Assembly: GCA_024280635.1 (NCBI GenBank)
Contig: JAJRPS010000095.1
Span: forward strand, 1 to 46,126
Length of the DNA: 46,126 nt
Direction: 5' to 3'
Source of the DNA: Bacteroidota bacterium
Lineage (GTDB): Bacteria; Bacteroidota; Bacteroidia; Flavobacteriales; Flavobacteriaceae
Shown here: positions 7,380-15,988 of the stretch, in pieces
How the letters are laid out: every line of letters begins with the position of its first letter
Numbering within the stretch: position 1 is the stretch's first letter
Translations under genes and position numbers: made by a program
Notes under the pieces: model-generated
What the model saw: the letters and a program-made list of their open reading frames with translations, nothing else
Told to the model about the DNA's origin: nothing
Databases searched by the model: none

Positions 7380-9332
7380 TCACTTATTTATTTCCAATTC
7401 TTTTTTTAATGCGACTGCAAATTTTTTAAATCGCCAATTGTGATGATGTGTAGCTTCCTCTAAATTTATCAAAACCTCATCATTTGTAAAATGCATTAGT
7501 TTTAAATAATCAAAGGCATTTTTACGTACCTCAAAATGATATTTTGGAGCGGTGTAGGCTATCAATTCTTGCACTCTTTCGTTTATAAATTGATGCTCAT
7601 AATTTTTAGTAGAAAGTGCTAACGCTAACCACAACGTCCTTACATTTTTGTCATTAAAACCAATGATTCCTTTTGTTTGGTTTAAATATTTTTTTCTATC
7701 ATCAGGAAACTGCACCCACAATTTGAACAATGCATTTTCAATTGTTTGATAGGATTTATCACTTAAAAGCGATTCAAAATTAGATTTTAATACTAGTGGA
7801 ATCTCCTTAATAACTTCTGATAATGTTTGCCTAACTTTAATACTACTACCGAAAGCTTTTTTGTAGCTTTTTATCTTTTTAGATAACGGTATTACCGAAT
7901 CACTTGCGATGTTTTTCAACACTTCCTCTTGTAATAATTCAGATTGATTTTTACAATACTTTATAGGGTGTTTTAGTATCTTCCGAAGCGTTTTATTTTT
8001 TTGTAAAGATTTTTTTGCTATTTGATAAGGGAAAACCTCATCTTGCAACCAAAGCTTTTCAAAGGCATCTAAATTAGTTTTTGAATTTTGTTTTACGATT
8101 GTAAAAAAATCAGTTGTTTGTACATTTTGAAACGAATATTTTTTCAAATATTGAGCAACACTTTTTTGAAAAGCCTTATCGCCAATCAACTCCCGAAGCA
8201 CATGCAATACCCACGCTCCTTTTTTATAAAACACCAAGCTACTGGCTTTTGGGTTTAACAATTTTGTTTTTTTCTGATTTTTTAGTGCTACTGCTGATTG
8301 GTATAATTTATAATAGTAATCATCTTCTCCAAATACTTCTCTTTCTGCTAATAAAGCATAATACGTAGCAAAACCTTCTTGCAACCAATGGTGCTTTCCT
8401 GAAGTGGCAGTAACCAAATCACCAAACCATTGATGTGCCAATTCATGAGCATTTACGTTTACATAATTTTCATCTATAAAAGCGACTTCATCTATTACAA
8501 AAGCATCAGAAAATAATGTACAACTGGTATTTTCCATTCCTGCATATAAAAAATCTTTTACGGGTACTTGCTTGTAATTTTGCCACGGATAAGCGACTCC
8601 TATTTCTTGTTCAAAAAAATCAAATATTTTTTTAGTATATCGATATGTTGAAGCTACTTTAGTTTCATCTTCTGGATAATAATACTGTCCCAACGCTTTC
8701 CCTGAAGCTGATTTTTTTAATTTCTTATTATATTTTCCAATAGCAAAAGCAACTAAATAACTACTCATTGGCTCTTGCATATCATATTGCCATTTTACCA
8801 AAGTGTCATTTACTTTTTCTTTTTTAATCAATTTTCCGTTTGCAATTATCTGATATTCTTTTTGAAAGGATATGGATAAATCATACACTATTTTATCATT
8901 CACATCATCAATACTAGGTAACCAATTGGAAGTATATTTCCCCTGTCCTTGTGTCCATACTTGATTTTTCCCTTCATTTTTCCAACCAATAAAATATACT
9001 GCTCTTTTAGGTTTAGCTTCATATTGTATACTCAATTTATTATTTTCTGATACTTGAAAATTGGTTAGTAACCATAATTTATTATCGGAAACAGCATAAG
9101 TAACTTTTTCCTTGTTTAAAAGAATTGCAAACGGGTGTACATTTTTCCTAATATCTAAATAAATAGAATCCGTAGCCTTTAAAACATCAAAGGTGTATTG
9201 TACCGTTCCTGATATTATTTTTTGATACGGATTAATAGTAATATCTACCGTAGCCGTTTTAAAATCAACCACATTTGTTTGTTGTGCAAAATTAAAAAAA
9301 ATACAAAATTGAAAAAATAAAATTACCCTCAT
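7380..9332 (-). CDS. M1 family metallo-aminopeptidase, secreted
   Basis: A 650-residue gluzincin peptidase. The zinc site HELAHQW near residues 296-302 is followed 18 residues later by the third ligand Glu in LQEGFATYY, the exact M1 spacing, and the substrate exopeptidase motif appears as GMENTSC. The N-terminus (MRVILFF...FNFAQQ) is a short signal peptide, so the enzyme should act in the periplasm or at the cell surface. It has the beta-sandwich N-domain, catalytic domain and a helical C-terminal region. No type IX sorting domain is visible. It appears to lead a two-gene unit with the patatin gene. The start ATG at 9332 fits the signal peptide. Confidence 0.93.
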   Translation of the reverse strand: MRVILFFQFCIFFNFAQQTNVVDFKTATVDITINPYQKIISGTVQYTFDVLKATDSIYLDIRKNVHPFAILLNKEKVTYAVSDNKLWLLTNFQVSENNKLSIQYEAKPKRAVYFIGWKNEGKNQVWTQGQGKYTSNWLPSIDDVNDKIVYDLSISFQKEYQIIANGKLIKKEKVNDTLVKWQYDMQEPMSSYLVAFAIGKYNKKLKKSASGKALGQYYYPEDETKVASTYRYTKKIFDFFEQEIGVAYPWQNYKQVPVKDFLYAGMENTSCTLFSDAFVIDEVAFIDENYVNVNAHELAHQWFGDLVTATSGKHHWLQEGFATYYALLAEREVFGEDDYYYKLYQSAVALKNQKKTKLLNPKASSLVFYKKGAWVLHVLRELIGDKAFQKSVAQYLKKYSFQNVQTTDFFTIVKQNSKTNLDAFEKLWLQDEVFPYQIAKKSLQKNKTLRKILKHPIKYCKNQSELLQEEVLKNIASDSVIPLSKKIKSYKKAFGSSIKVRQTLSEVIKEIPLVLKSNFESLLSDKSYQTIENALFKLWVQFPDDRKKYLNQTKGIIGFNDKNVRTLWLALALSTKNYEHQFINERVQELIAYTAPKYHFEVRKNAFDYLKLMHFTNDEVLINLEEATHHHNWRFKKFAVALKKELEINK

Positions 9333-9421
9333 ACGATTGGTGTTAGAATACTCGACTAATGTACAAATAAGTTTTGAGATTCTATTTTTTTTAGTACTTT
9401 AGTGTTCCAATTTTCAAAATA

Positions 9422-9826
9422 TTGAACGCACTACAAACTCCCATAGATTATTTAAAAGGTGTTGGCCCTAACAGAGCCGATTTACTTAAAAAAGAACTGG
9501 GTATTTTTAAGTACCAAGATTTACTAAACTTGTTTCCAAATCGGTATTTAGACAAGACCAAATACTACAAAATCAATCAATTGCAACGGCATACCGCAGA
9601 AGTGCAAATTGTAGGTAAAATTGTCAATCTAAAAATTGTTGAACAAAAACGAGGGAAACGATTGGTTGCCAAATTTGTTGATGATACTGGCGACATGGAA
9701 CTGGTTTGGTTTAAAGGGCATAAATGGATAAAAGACAGTCTGAAACTAAATGTTCCCTACGTCATTTTTGGTAAATGCAATTGGTATAATGGGTTTTCTA
9801 TGCCACACCCTAAATGGAATTACTAG
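9422..9826 (+). CDS. recG: RecG helicase, N-terminal fragment (frameshifted gene)
   Basis: 134 residues from a TTG start. The sequence TPIDYLKGVGPNRADLLKKEL and the following OB-fold strands (QIVGKIVNL, RLVAKFVDDTGDMELVWF) are the helical lead and wedge domain that bind the branched DNA junction in RecG. The open frame ends at TAG 9824-9826 just after MPHPK, in the middle of the wedge domain. Reading continues perfectly in the -1 frame from 9814. One missing A in the run at 9812-9814 explains the break. The last three residues before the stop (WNY) are out-of-frame sequence. Intact RecG would be about 708 residues, the usual size. Confidence 0.85.
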   Translation: MNALQTPIDYLKGVGPNRADLLKKELGIFKYQDLLNLFPNRYLDKTKYYKINQLQRHTAEVQIVGKIVNLKIVEQKRGKRLVAKFVDDTGDMELVWFKGHKWIKDSLKLNVPYVIFGKCNWYNGFSMPHPKWNY

Positions 9827-11547
9827 TGGAACACAAAGCTCAAAAACGAGCAGCAATGCAAGCCATTTATCCTTCTACCGAAAAATTAAACGCAAAAGGA
9901 ATTAGCAATAGGGTGAAAACCAAAATTATGATGAGTTTATTTGAAGCTACTAATGGCAAATTTCAAGAAACCTTATCCCCATCTATTTTAAAAAAGCTAA
10001 ATCTTATTTCCAAAACGGAAGCCATACGCAATATTCATTTTCCTCAAAGTGTCGATTTATTAGCGAAAGCACAGTTCAGACTTAAGTTTGAGGAACTTTT
10101 TTACATTCAGTTGCAGCTCATTAGAAAAAATATTACTCGCAAACAAAAAATAAAAGGGCAACCTTTTAATCAAGTAGGTAAATTATTTAATGAATTTTAC
10201 ACCAATAACCTCCCTTTTGAACTCACCAATGCACAAAAACGAGTGGTTAAAGAAATTAGAAATGACTTGAGTAGTAATGCGCAAATGAACCGTTTATTAC
10301 AAGGGGATGTTGGCTCTGGAAAAACCATAGTGGCTTTGTTGGTGGCTTTACTAGCGATAGATAACGGATTTCAAGCGTGTTTAATGGCACCCACTTCCAT
10401 TTTAGCTCAACAACATTATAACGGTTTACAAGAGTTAGTGAAAGATCTAAACATCAACATCAAACTTTTAACAGGAAGTACTAAAACTTCCGAAAGACGT
10501 CAAATACACGAAGCATTAGAAAATGGTGAGATTAATTTACTGATTGGTACACATGCCGTTTTGGAAGATAAAGTTAAATTTAAAAATTTAGGGTTAGCCA
10601 TTATTGATGAGCAACATCGTTTTGGAGTGGCTCAACGTGCAAAATTATGGAAAAAAGGAAGCCCATCGGCAAGTGAGGCTAAAGGTGCTATCATCCCTCC
10701 ACATATTTTAGTCATGACCGCAACACCAATACCACGTACACTTGCTATGAGCTTGTACGGTGACTTAGATATATCTGTTATTGATGAGCTTCCTCCAGGA
10801 CGTAAAGCCATAAAAACCGTACATCGTTTTGATAGCAACCGTTTAAAAGTATTTGATTTTATCCGAAAAGAAATTAAGAAAGGAAGACAAATTTATATTG
10901 TTTATCCGCTTATTCAAGAATCAGAAACCATGGATTATAAAGATTTAATGGATGGTTTTGAAAGTATTGCTCGTGATTTTCCTACTCCAGAATATCAAGT
11001 TTCTATTGTTCATGGGCAAATGAAACCTGCCGATAAGGAATATGAAATGCAACGCTTTATAAAAGGAGAAACGCAAATTATGGTTGCCACAACCGTTATT
11101 GAAGTTGGGGTAAACATACCCAATGCCAGTGTAATGATTATTGAAAGTTCGGAACGCTTTGGGCTCTCACAACTTCACCAATTACGAGGACGTGTTGGAC
11201 GTGGTGCCGAACAAAGTTATTGTATATTAATGACCAGCTATAAACTTTCTGAAGATGCCAAAACTCGCATACAAGCAATGGTTCGTACCAGTGATGGTTT
11301 TGATTTGGCGGAAGTAGATTTGAAACTCCGTGGTCCTGGAGATTTAATGGGTACACAACAAAGCGGTATATTAAACCTTAAAATTGCAGATATTGTAAAG
11401 GATAATGACATTTTAAAACTTGCTCGCAGTTATGCGTTTAAAATTTTAAAAGAAGATCCTAATTTAGTAATAGAAGAAAATCGAGTTCTAAATTACACCT
11501 ACCAAATGTTAGGGGAACATAAAAATATTTGGAATTATATTAGTTAA
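9814..11547 (+). CDS. recG: RecG helicase, wedge remainder and motor domains (frameshifted gene)
   Basis: 577 residues starting at an ATG that lies inside the upstream fragment. The protein begins MELLVEHK, which in intact RecG follows MPHP-x directly. Superfamily 2 motifs are complete: Walker A GDVGSGKT near residue 164, DEQH box with Arg-Phe-Gly, TATPIPRT (motif III), VATTVIEVGVNIPNA (motif V) and QLRGRVGRG (motif VI). The helicase motor is therefore intact while the wedge domain is cut. The overlapping stop and ATG could allow some re-initiation, but a motor without its wedge should not remodel replication forks normally. A sequencing error is the simplest alternative. Confidence 0.88.
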   Translation: MELLVEHKAQKRAAMQAIYPSTEKLNAKGISNRVKTKIMMSLFEATNGKFQETLSPSILKKLNLISKTEAIRNIHFPQSVDLLAKAQFRLKFEELFYIQLQLIRKNITRKQKIKGQPFNQVGKLFNEFYTNNLPFELTNAQKRVVKEIRNDLSSNAQMNRLLQGDVGSGKTIVALLVALLAIDNGFQACLMAPTSILAQQHYNGLQELVKDLNINIKLLTGSTKTSERRQIHEALENGEINLLIGTHAVLEDKVKFKNLGLAIIDEQHRFGVAQRAKLWKKGSPSASEAKGAIIPPHILVMTATPIPRTLAMSLYGDLDISVIDELPPGRKAIKTVHRFDSNRLKVFDFIRKEIKKGRQIYIVYPLIQESETMDYKDLMDGFESIARDFPTPEYQVSIVHGQMKPADKEYEMQRFIKGETQIMVATTVIEVGVNIPNASVMIIESSERFGLSQLHQLRGRVGRGAEQSYCILMTSYKLSEDAKTRIQAMVRTSDGFDLAEVDLKLRGPGDLMGTQQSGILNLKIADIVKDNDILKLARSYAFKILKEDPNLVIEENRVLNYTYQMLGEHKNIWNYIS

Positions 11548-11661
11548 TTACTCATTAGGTATTCAAATTCATAAATGCAAAATCATCCCTTTTTCAATTT
11601 CTAACAAAAAAAGTCTAACTAAAATCAGGATTTATTGATTATCTGTATCGTTTTTAAATAT

Positions 11662-12612
11662 TTACTTTACTAAATAAGCAACTACATTATTTTCAATACG
11701 TTGCATTATGTTTGTGGTGTCAGATTTTACAAAAACATCTCCTGTAATTTGTTCGTATAATTCAATATAACGATTGGAAATTTCAGTAATTTTAGCGTCA
11801 TCCATTTCAGGTATTATTTGCCCTTCCAATCCTTGAAAACCATTTTGTATTAACCATTGACGTACAAACTCTTTAGATAATTGCTTTTGTGCTTCGCCTT
11901 TATCTTGACGTTCTTGATAGCCATCTGCATAAAAATATCGAGAAGAATCTGGAGTATGAATTTCATCAATCAATACAATTTTTCCTTCTTTAGTTTTTCC
12001 GAATTCGTATTTGGTATCTACTAAAATTAATCCGCGTTTAGCGGCTATTTCAGTACCTCTTTTAAATAAAGCTTGGGTATAGTTTTCTAAAACTTCATAA
12101 TCTTCTTTACTAACAATACCGTTTGCTAAAATGGCTTCACGAGAAATATCTTCATCATGCTCACCGTTTTCTGCTTTGGTAGAGGGTGTAATAATTGGTT
12201 TTGGTAGTTTATCATTTTCTTGTAAACCTTCTGGTAAAGTTACTCCACAAAGTGTACGCTTTCCTAATTTATATTCGCGTGCTGCATGACCTGCTAAATA
12301 CCCACGTATTACCATTTCTACTTTAAAAGGTTCACACAAATACCCTACTGCTACATTTGGGTCGGGTGTGGCGAGAATCCAATTGGGAACAATATCTTGT
12401 GTTTCTTGCATCATTTTAGCTGCAATTTGATTTAATATTTGCCCTTTAAAAGGTATTTGTTTAGGCATAATAACATCAAAAGCTGACAACCTATCGGTAG
12501 CTATCATTACTAATTTATCGTCATTAATATTATAAACCTCTCTTACTTTCCCTTTATAAATAGATTTTTGTCCCGGGAAATTAAAATTGGTATCGTTAAT
12601 TGTATTGCTCAT
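11662..12612 (-). CDS. purC: Phosphoribosylaminoimidazole-succinocarboxamide synthase
   Basis: A 316-residue SAICAR synthetase joining CAIR and aspartate with ATP in purine synthesis. Visible motifs are YKGKVREVY (ATP loop), [13 protein letters not shown], the [17 protein letters not shown] substrate region, [19 protein letters not shown], and [10 protein letters not shown]...[13 protein letters not shown]. The length fits the longer form found in Bacteroidota and eukaryotes rather than the 240-residue enterobacterial form. A TATCTTTG promoter box lies 31 bases upstream of the ATG, next to the phoH terminator, so the gene is probably transcribed alone. Confidence 0.96.
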   Translation of the reverse strand: MSNTINDTNFNFPGQKSIYKGKVREVYNINDDKLVMIATDRLSAFDVIMPKQIPFKGQILNQIAAKMMQETQDIVPNWILATPDPNVAVGYLCEPFKVEMVIRGYLAGHAAREYKLGKRTLCGVTLPEGLQENDKLPKPIITPSTKAENGEHDEDISREAILANGIVSKEDYEVLENYTQALFKRGTEIAAKRGLILVDTKYEFGKTKEGKIVLIDEIHTPDSSRYFYADGYQERQDKGEAQKQLSKEFVRQWLIQNGFQGLEGQIIPEMDDAKITEISNRYIELYEQITGDVFVKSDTTNIMQRIENNVVAYLVK

Positions 12613-12643
12613 CTTAATCTTTTAATTAGTTGTGTAGTTGGCG

Positions 12644-12651
12644 CAAAGATA
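12644..12651 (-). promoter_or_regulatory. -7 element (TAnnTTTG) of purC
   Basis: The minus strand reads TATCTTTG, about 31 bases ahead of the purC ATG. It is placed directly after the T-tract of the phoH terminator, so terminator and promoter abut; the -33 region falls within the terminator hairpin. Confidence 0.55.
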
Positions 12652-12689
12652 AAAAATAAACATCCTAAACATAAAGTTATAGGATGTTT
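12651..12689 (-). terminator. Intrinsic terminator of phoH
   Basis: Arms AAACATCCTA (12658-12667) and TAGGATGTTT (12680-12689) form ten pairs with a 12-base loop, followed on the minus strand by ATTTTTTA. It lies 17 bases after the phoH stop. Confidence 0.8.
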
Positions 12690-12705
12690 AAAAATTAGTA
12701 TTTGT

Positions 12706-13659
12706 TTAGTCTTGATGTTCTATCTCTTTATAGGCAAGTATTACTTTTTTAACCAGCTTATGGCGTATGACATCATTATCATCTAAATGAAGAAAACCAA
12801 TACCTTTTACTCCTTTTAATACTAGTAAAGCTTCTTTTAAACCTGAAACGGTACGACGTGGCAAATCAATTTGTCCTGGGTCTCCTGTGATAATGAATCG
12901 TGCATTTTTACCCATACGTGTTAAAAACATTTTCATTTGGGCACGCGTGGTATTTTGAGCTTCATCTAAAATTACATAAGCATGATCTAATGTTCGCCCA
13001 CGCATAAAGGCTAATGGTGCTATTTGTATAATGCCTTTTTCCATGTGAGAAGTCAACCTTTCGGCAGGAATCATGTCTCGTAACGCATCGTATAAGGGTT
13101 GCATGTAGGGGTCTAATTTTTCCTTCATATCTCCGGGTAAAAAGCCCAAACTTTCACCTGCTTCTACAGCGGGACGTGTTAAAATTATTCGTTTTACTTC
13201 CTTGTTTTTTAAGGCTCGAACCGCTAAAGCCACACTGGTGTATGTTTTTCCTGTACCTGCGGGACCTACCGCAAAAATCATATCATTTTTATATGCTAAA
13301 TCTACCAACTTACGCTGATTTACGGTTTGAGCCTTAATTTTTCGCCCTCCCACACCATGAACAATAATAGCATCACCTTTAACTGATGTGGCAATAGATT
13401 CTTTATTTTCTGCTGTCAATACACGTTCTATAATATTCTCATCTATCTTATTGTATTTTGAAAAATGTGCAATAAGCATATTGATTCGCTTATTAAATTC
13501 ATCCAAAACATCTTCTTCTCCGTACGCTTTAATTTTATTTCCTCGTGCTACAATTTTTAGCTTTGGAAAATATTTTTTCAATGCTTCAATAGTACTCCTT
13601 TGTTGTCCAAAAAATTCTTGTGGGGCTACTTCCGTTAACTCAATAATTAATTCGTTCAA
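12706..13659 (-). CDS. phoH: PhoH family ATPase
   Basis: A 317-residue PhoH protein (YbeZ type). The N-terminal KH-like segment contains the KIVARGNKIKAYG motif near residues 35-47. The ATPase domain has Walker A GPAGTGKT (residues 132-139), LTRPAVEAGESLGFLPGD, and a Walker B DEAQNTT at 232-238. Family knowledge links YbeZ-type PhoH to rRNA maturation with YbeY; that partner is not in this window. The start is a TTG (13657-13659), the only initiator giving the conserved NELIIELTE N-terminus. It is divergent from the DUF62 gene and ends at a clear hairpin terminator. Confidence 0.92.
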   Translation of the reverse strand: MNELIIELTEVAPQEFFGQQRSTIEALKKYFPKLKIVARGNKIKAYGEEDVLDEFNKRINMLIAHFSKYNKIDENIIERVLTAENKESIATSVKGDAIIVHGVGGRKIKAQTVNQRKLVDLAYKNDMIFAVGPAGTGKTYTSVALAVRALKNKEVKRIILTRPAVEAGESLGFLPGDMKEKLDPYMQPLYDALRDMIPAERLTSHMEKGIIQIAPLAFMRGRTLDHAYVILDEAQNTTRAQMKMFLTRMGKNARFIITGDPGQIDLPRRTVSGLKEALLVLKGVKGIGFLHLDDNDVIRHKLVKKVILAYKEIEHQD

Positions 13660-13760
13660 ATGTTTATAGTTTTAAAAGTTATGTTGTCTAAATTTACTAA
13701 AATTTCTGTAGCTTTACACCATTAAAACCATTCTATCTGCTAAAAAATATTAACAATTTT

Positions 13761-14597
13761 ATGACCATAATTACACTTACTACGGATTACGGGCTTAAAG
13801 ACCACTATGTTGGCGTACTAAAAGGCGCTATTTATAGTGAGCAAAAAGATGTTCATATTGTTGATATCTCACATCAAATAAATCCGTTTAACATTAATCA
13901 GGCAGCTTATATTATTCAAAATGCATATCAAAGTTTCCCAAAAGGAACCATTCATATTATTGGGGTTAGTGCTGAGTGGAGTATTGATAACCAACATTTG
14001 GTAATGCTTTTTAAGGATCAATACTTCATATGCGCAAACAATGGTATTTTATCTATTTTAACTGAAAATATTTTACCCGAATCGCTTGTTGAAATTAATG
14101 CATTTGAAAGTGATAAAGATAATTTTCCTGCTAAATCTATTTTTGCAAAAGTTGCCTGCCATATCGCTAGAGGCGGAACTTTAGATGTTATTGGAAAACC
14201 TTTTAATCAATTAAAGGAAACCCGTAATATCACACCAATTATCAATACCAATAAAACTATAATTACAGGCACTATCATTTATATTGATCATTTTGGTAAT
14301 CTTATAACCAATATTAGTAAAGCTCTTATTCAAAAAATAAAAAATGGTAGAGCGATTGAAATCACCGCAAGAGGGACTGTTTTTAAAAAAATACACAATT
14401 CATATAATGAAATTATAAATTACGAAATTCCTAAAGAAAATAGAGCCACAAAAGATGGTGAAAAAATGGCATTATACAACTCCAATAATTTATTAGAAAT
14501 TGCATTGTATAAAAGTGACTTATTTAATGAAGGTGGTGCTTCTACACTATTGGGTTTAAATTATGGCAACCAAATTACTGTTAAATTTAAAGACTAA
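13761..14597 (+). CDS. DUF62 / SAM hydroxide adenosyltransferase family protein
   Basis: 278 residues with the DUF62 opening TLTTDYGLKDHYVG (conserved aspartates 9 and 14) and a C-terminal beta-barrel domain. Characterised relatives hydrolyse S-adenosylmethionine with an Asp-Arg-His triad. The His region (SIFAKVACHIARGG) is present. Where relatives carry DPGVG...R, this protein reads IIGVSAEWSIDNQH, so the Asp and Arg appear replaced. Activity on SAM is therefore uncertain. The next gene starts three bases after its stop, implying co-transcription with the small monooxygenase-like protein. The upstream box TAGCTTTA is only seven of eight of the consensus. Confidence 0.82.
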   Translation: MTIITLTTDYGLKDHYVGVLKGAIYSEQKDVHIVDISHQINPFNINQAAYIIQNAYQSFPKGTIHIIGVSAEWSIDNQHLVMLFKDQYFICANNGILSILTENILPESLVEINAFESDKDNFPAKSIFAKVACHIARGGTLDVIGKPFNQLKETRNITPIINTNKTIITGTIIYIDHFGNLITNISKALIQKIKNGRAIEITARGTVFKKIHNSYNEIINYEIPKENRATKDGEKMALYNSNNLLEIALYKSDLFNEGGASTLLGLNYGNQITVKFKD

Positions 14598-14600
14598 AAA

Positions 14601-14897
14601 ATGTTAGTACGTATTGTAAAACTAAGTTTACAAGAAGATAAGATTGAAACTTTTTTATCTAATTTTGAAAAACAAAAACAGCATATCCGAAATTTTGAAG
14701 GCTGCCAGTTTTTAGAGCTTTACCAACAGCAAGATGCTAAAAATGTGTTTTTCACATATAGCTATTGGGCAGACGAAACTGCGTTAAACAATTATCGGCA
14801 TTCCGATTTATTTAAAGGGATTTGGAGCGCTACCAAACCCATGTTTAATGCGAAACCTGAAGCATGGAGTGTTGACAAACTGGTAAGTTTAAAATGA
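14601..14897 (+). CDS. Antibiotic-biosynthesis-monooxygenase (ABM) fold protein
   Basis: 98 residues forming a ferredoxin-like ABM domain: beta strand MLVRIVKLSL, helix KIETFLSNFEKQKQHIRNFEGC, strand FLELYQQ, strand VFFTYSYWADETALNNYRHSDLF and a C-terminal strand. The family includes quinol monooxygenases and heme-degrading enzymes, but many members have unknown roles. The E-T-A-L-x-N-Y-R-H-S segment is typical. It follows the DUF62 gene with a three-base gap and probably shares its mRNA. Confidence 0.85.
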   Translation: MLVRIVKLSLQEDKIETFLSNFEKQKQHIRNFEGCQFLELYQQQDAKNVFFTYSYWADETALNNYRHSDLFKGIWSATKPMFNAKPEAWSVDKLVSLK

Positions 14898-14962
14898 TTT
14901 TTTTTGATTCATTTTTTATATAAAAAAATGTTAATATAAACACTTCTGACCGTCATTTATCG

Positions 14963-14970
14963 TAAATTTG
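14963..14970 (+). promoter_or_regulatory. -7 element (TAnnTTTG) of the OmpA lipoprotein gene
   Basis: TAAATTTG is an exact match 32 bases before the ATG at 15002. No good TTG is present 19 bases upstream, so recognition rests on the -7 box. Confidence 0.55.
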
Positions 14971-15001
14971 AATATCTATAATCATTTTAACTAAAAAAAC
15001 T

Positions 15002-15853
15002 ATGAGAAAAATAATAGCATACAGTATGACATTGCTTCTTTTAGGCAGCTGTGTTTCTAAAAAAAAGTTTACCGAATTAGAAAACAAGAATAAAACAACA
15101 CAAGATTTACTCAATAGTGCTACCGTAAAACTGAACAGTTGCCTAGAAAATAATGCCGCTGCATCAGCAAGAGCTAAAGCATTGGCTGAACAATTAAAAG
15201 ATCTTCGAAAAACTAATCAAGGTTTACTAGAAGCTTCTAAAAACATGACTATTTTAACTACTAAAGGCGCTACTAATTTAGAAAAATCATTAGAAAGTTT
15301 ACGTGAAAAAGACTTAAAAATTTCTCGTTTACAAGATGCTCTAACCAAAAAGGATAGTGTTACACTTGCTATTGTAACCAGCTTAAAAAGCGCTGTAGGT
15401 ATTAGTGATCCTGATATTAACATTGAAGTAGAAAAAGGAGTTGTTTTTATTTCAATTGCTGACAAATTACTATTTAAAAGCGGGAGTTACCATGTAACTT
15501 CTAAAGCAAAAACAGTATTAGCTAAAGTTGCTAAAGTAGTGAATAGCAAACCTGATTTTGAATGTATGGTTGAAGGGCATACCGACAACATTCCATATAA
15601 AAAAGGAGTTTTAGTTGATAACTGGGACTTAAGCGTGAAACGCTCTACCTCTATTATTAGAGTATTACAAGAGTTAGGAGTAAACCCTAATCAACTAATA
15701 GCTGCAGGACGCAGTCATTATATACCTTTAGTTGATAATGATACAAAAGAAAATAGAGCTATTAATCGTAGAACTCGAATTGTTATCTTACCTCGCATTG
15801 ATCAATTTTATGACATGATTGAGAAGGAAATGAAAAATTTATCTGCTAAATAA
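15002..15853 (+). CDS. OmpA family peptidoglycan-binding lipoprotein
   Basis: A 283-residue envelope protein. The N-terminus MRKIIAYSMTLLLLGSC is a lipoprotein signal with lipobox LLGSC (Cys17). Residues about 22-115 are a heptad-rich coiled coil. The C-terminal OmpA domain contains VEGHTDNIPYK, WDLSVKRSTSIIRVLQELG, AAGRSHYIPL and the peptidoglycan-binding NRAINRRTRIVILP. It should be anchored in the outer membrane and clamp it to the wall. It has its own promoter box and ends at a strong bidirectional terminator. Confidence 0.92.
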   Translation: MRKIIAYSMTLLLLGSCVSKKKFTELENKNKTTQDLLNSATVKLNSCLENNAAASARAKALAEQLKDLRKTNQGLLEASKNMTILTTKGATNLEKSLESLREKDLKISRLQDALTKKDSVTLAIVTSLKSAVGISDPDINIEVEKGVVFISIADKLLFKSGSYHVTSKAKTVLAKVAKVVNSKPDFECMVEGHTDNIPYKKGVLVDNWDLSVKRSTSIIRVLQELGVNPNQLIAAGRSHYIPLVDNDTKENRAINRRTRIVILPRIDQFYDMIEKEMKNLSAK

Positions 15854-15870
15854 AATATTGGCAAATCATT

Positions 15871-15909
15871 AAAAAAAGTCCGAAATACAATGTATTTCGG
15901 ACTTTTTTT
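15871..15909. terminator. Bidirectional terminator between convergent genes
   Basis: AGTCCGAAATACA (15877-15889) and TGTATTTCGGACT (15891-15903) are perfect 13-base arms separated by one base. A7 lies before and T7 after, so the hairpin works in both directions for the OmpA gene (+) and the Omp85-like gene (-). Confidence 0.92.
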
Positions 15910-15988
15910 AATTTCATATTATTTCTTTAATCTTATTCCATTTTAATTTCAAAACAATTGATACCGAGTATTTTGATATTAACCGATA

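Noticed and set aside
9806-9818. Programmed -1 frameshift in recG
   Set aside because: The sequence CCCTAAATGG does not form an X-XXY-YYZ heptamer and no strong stem lies at the proper distance downstream.
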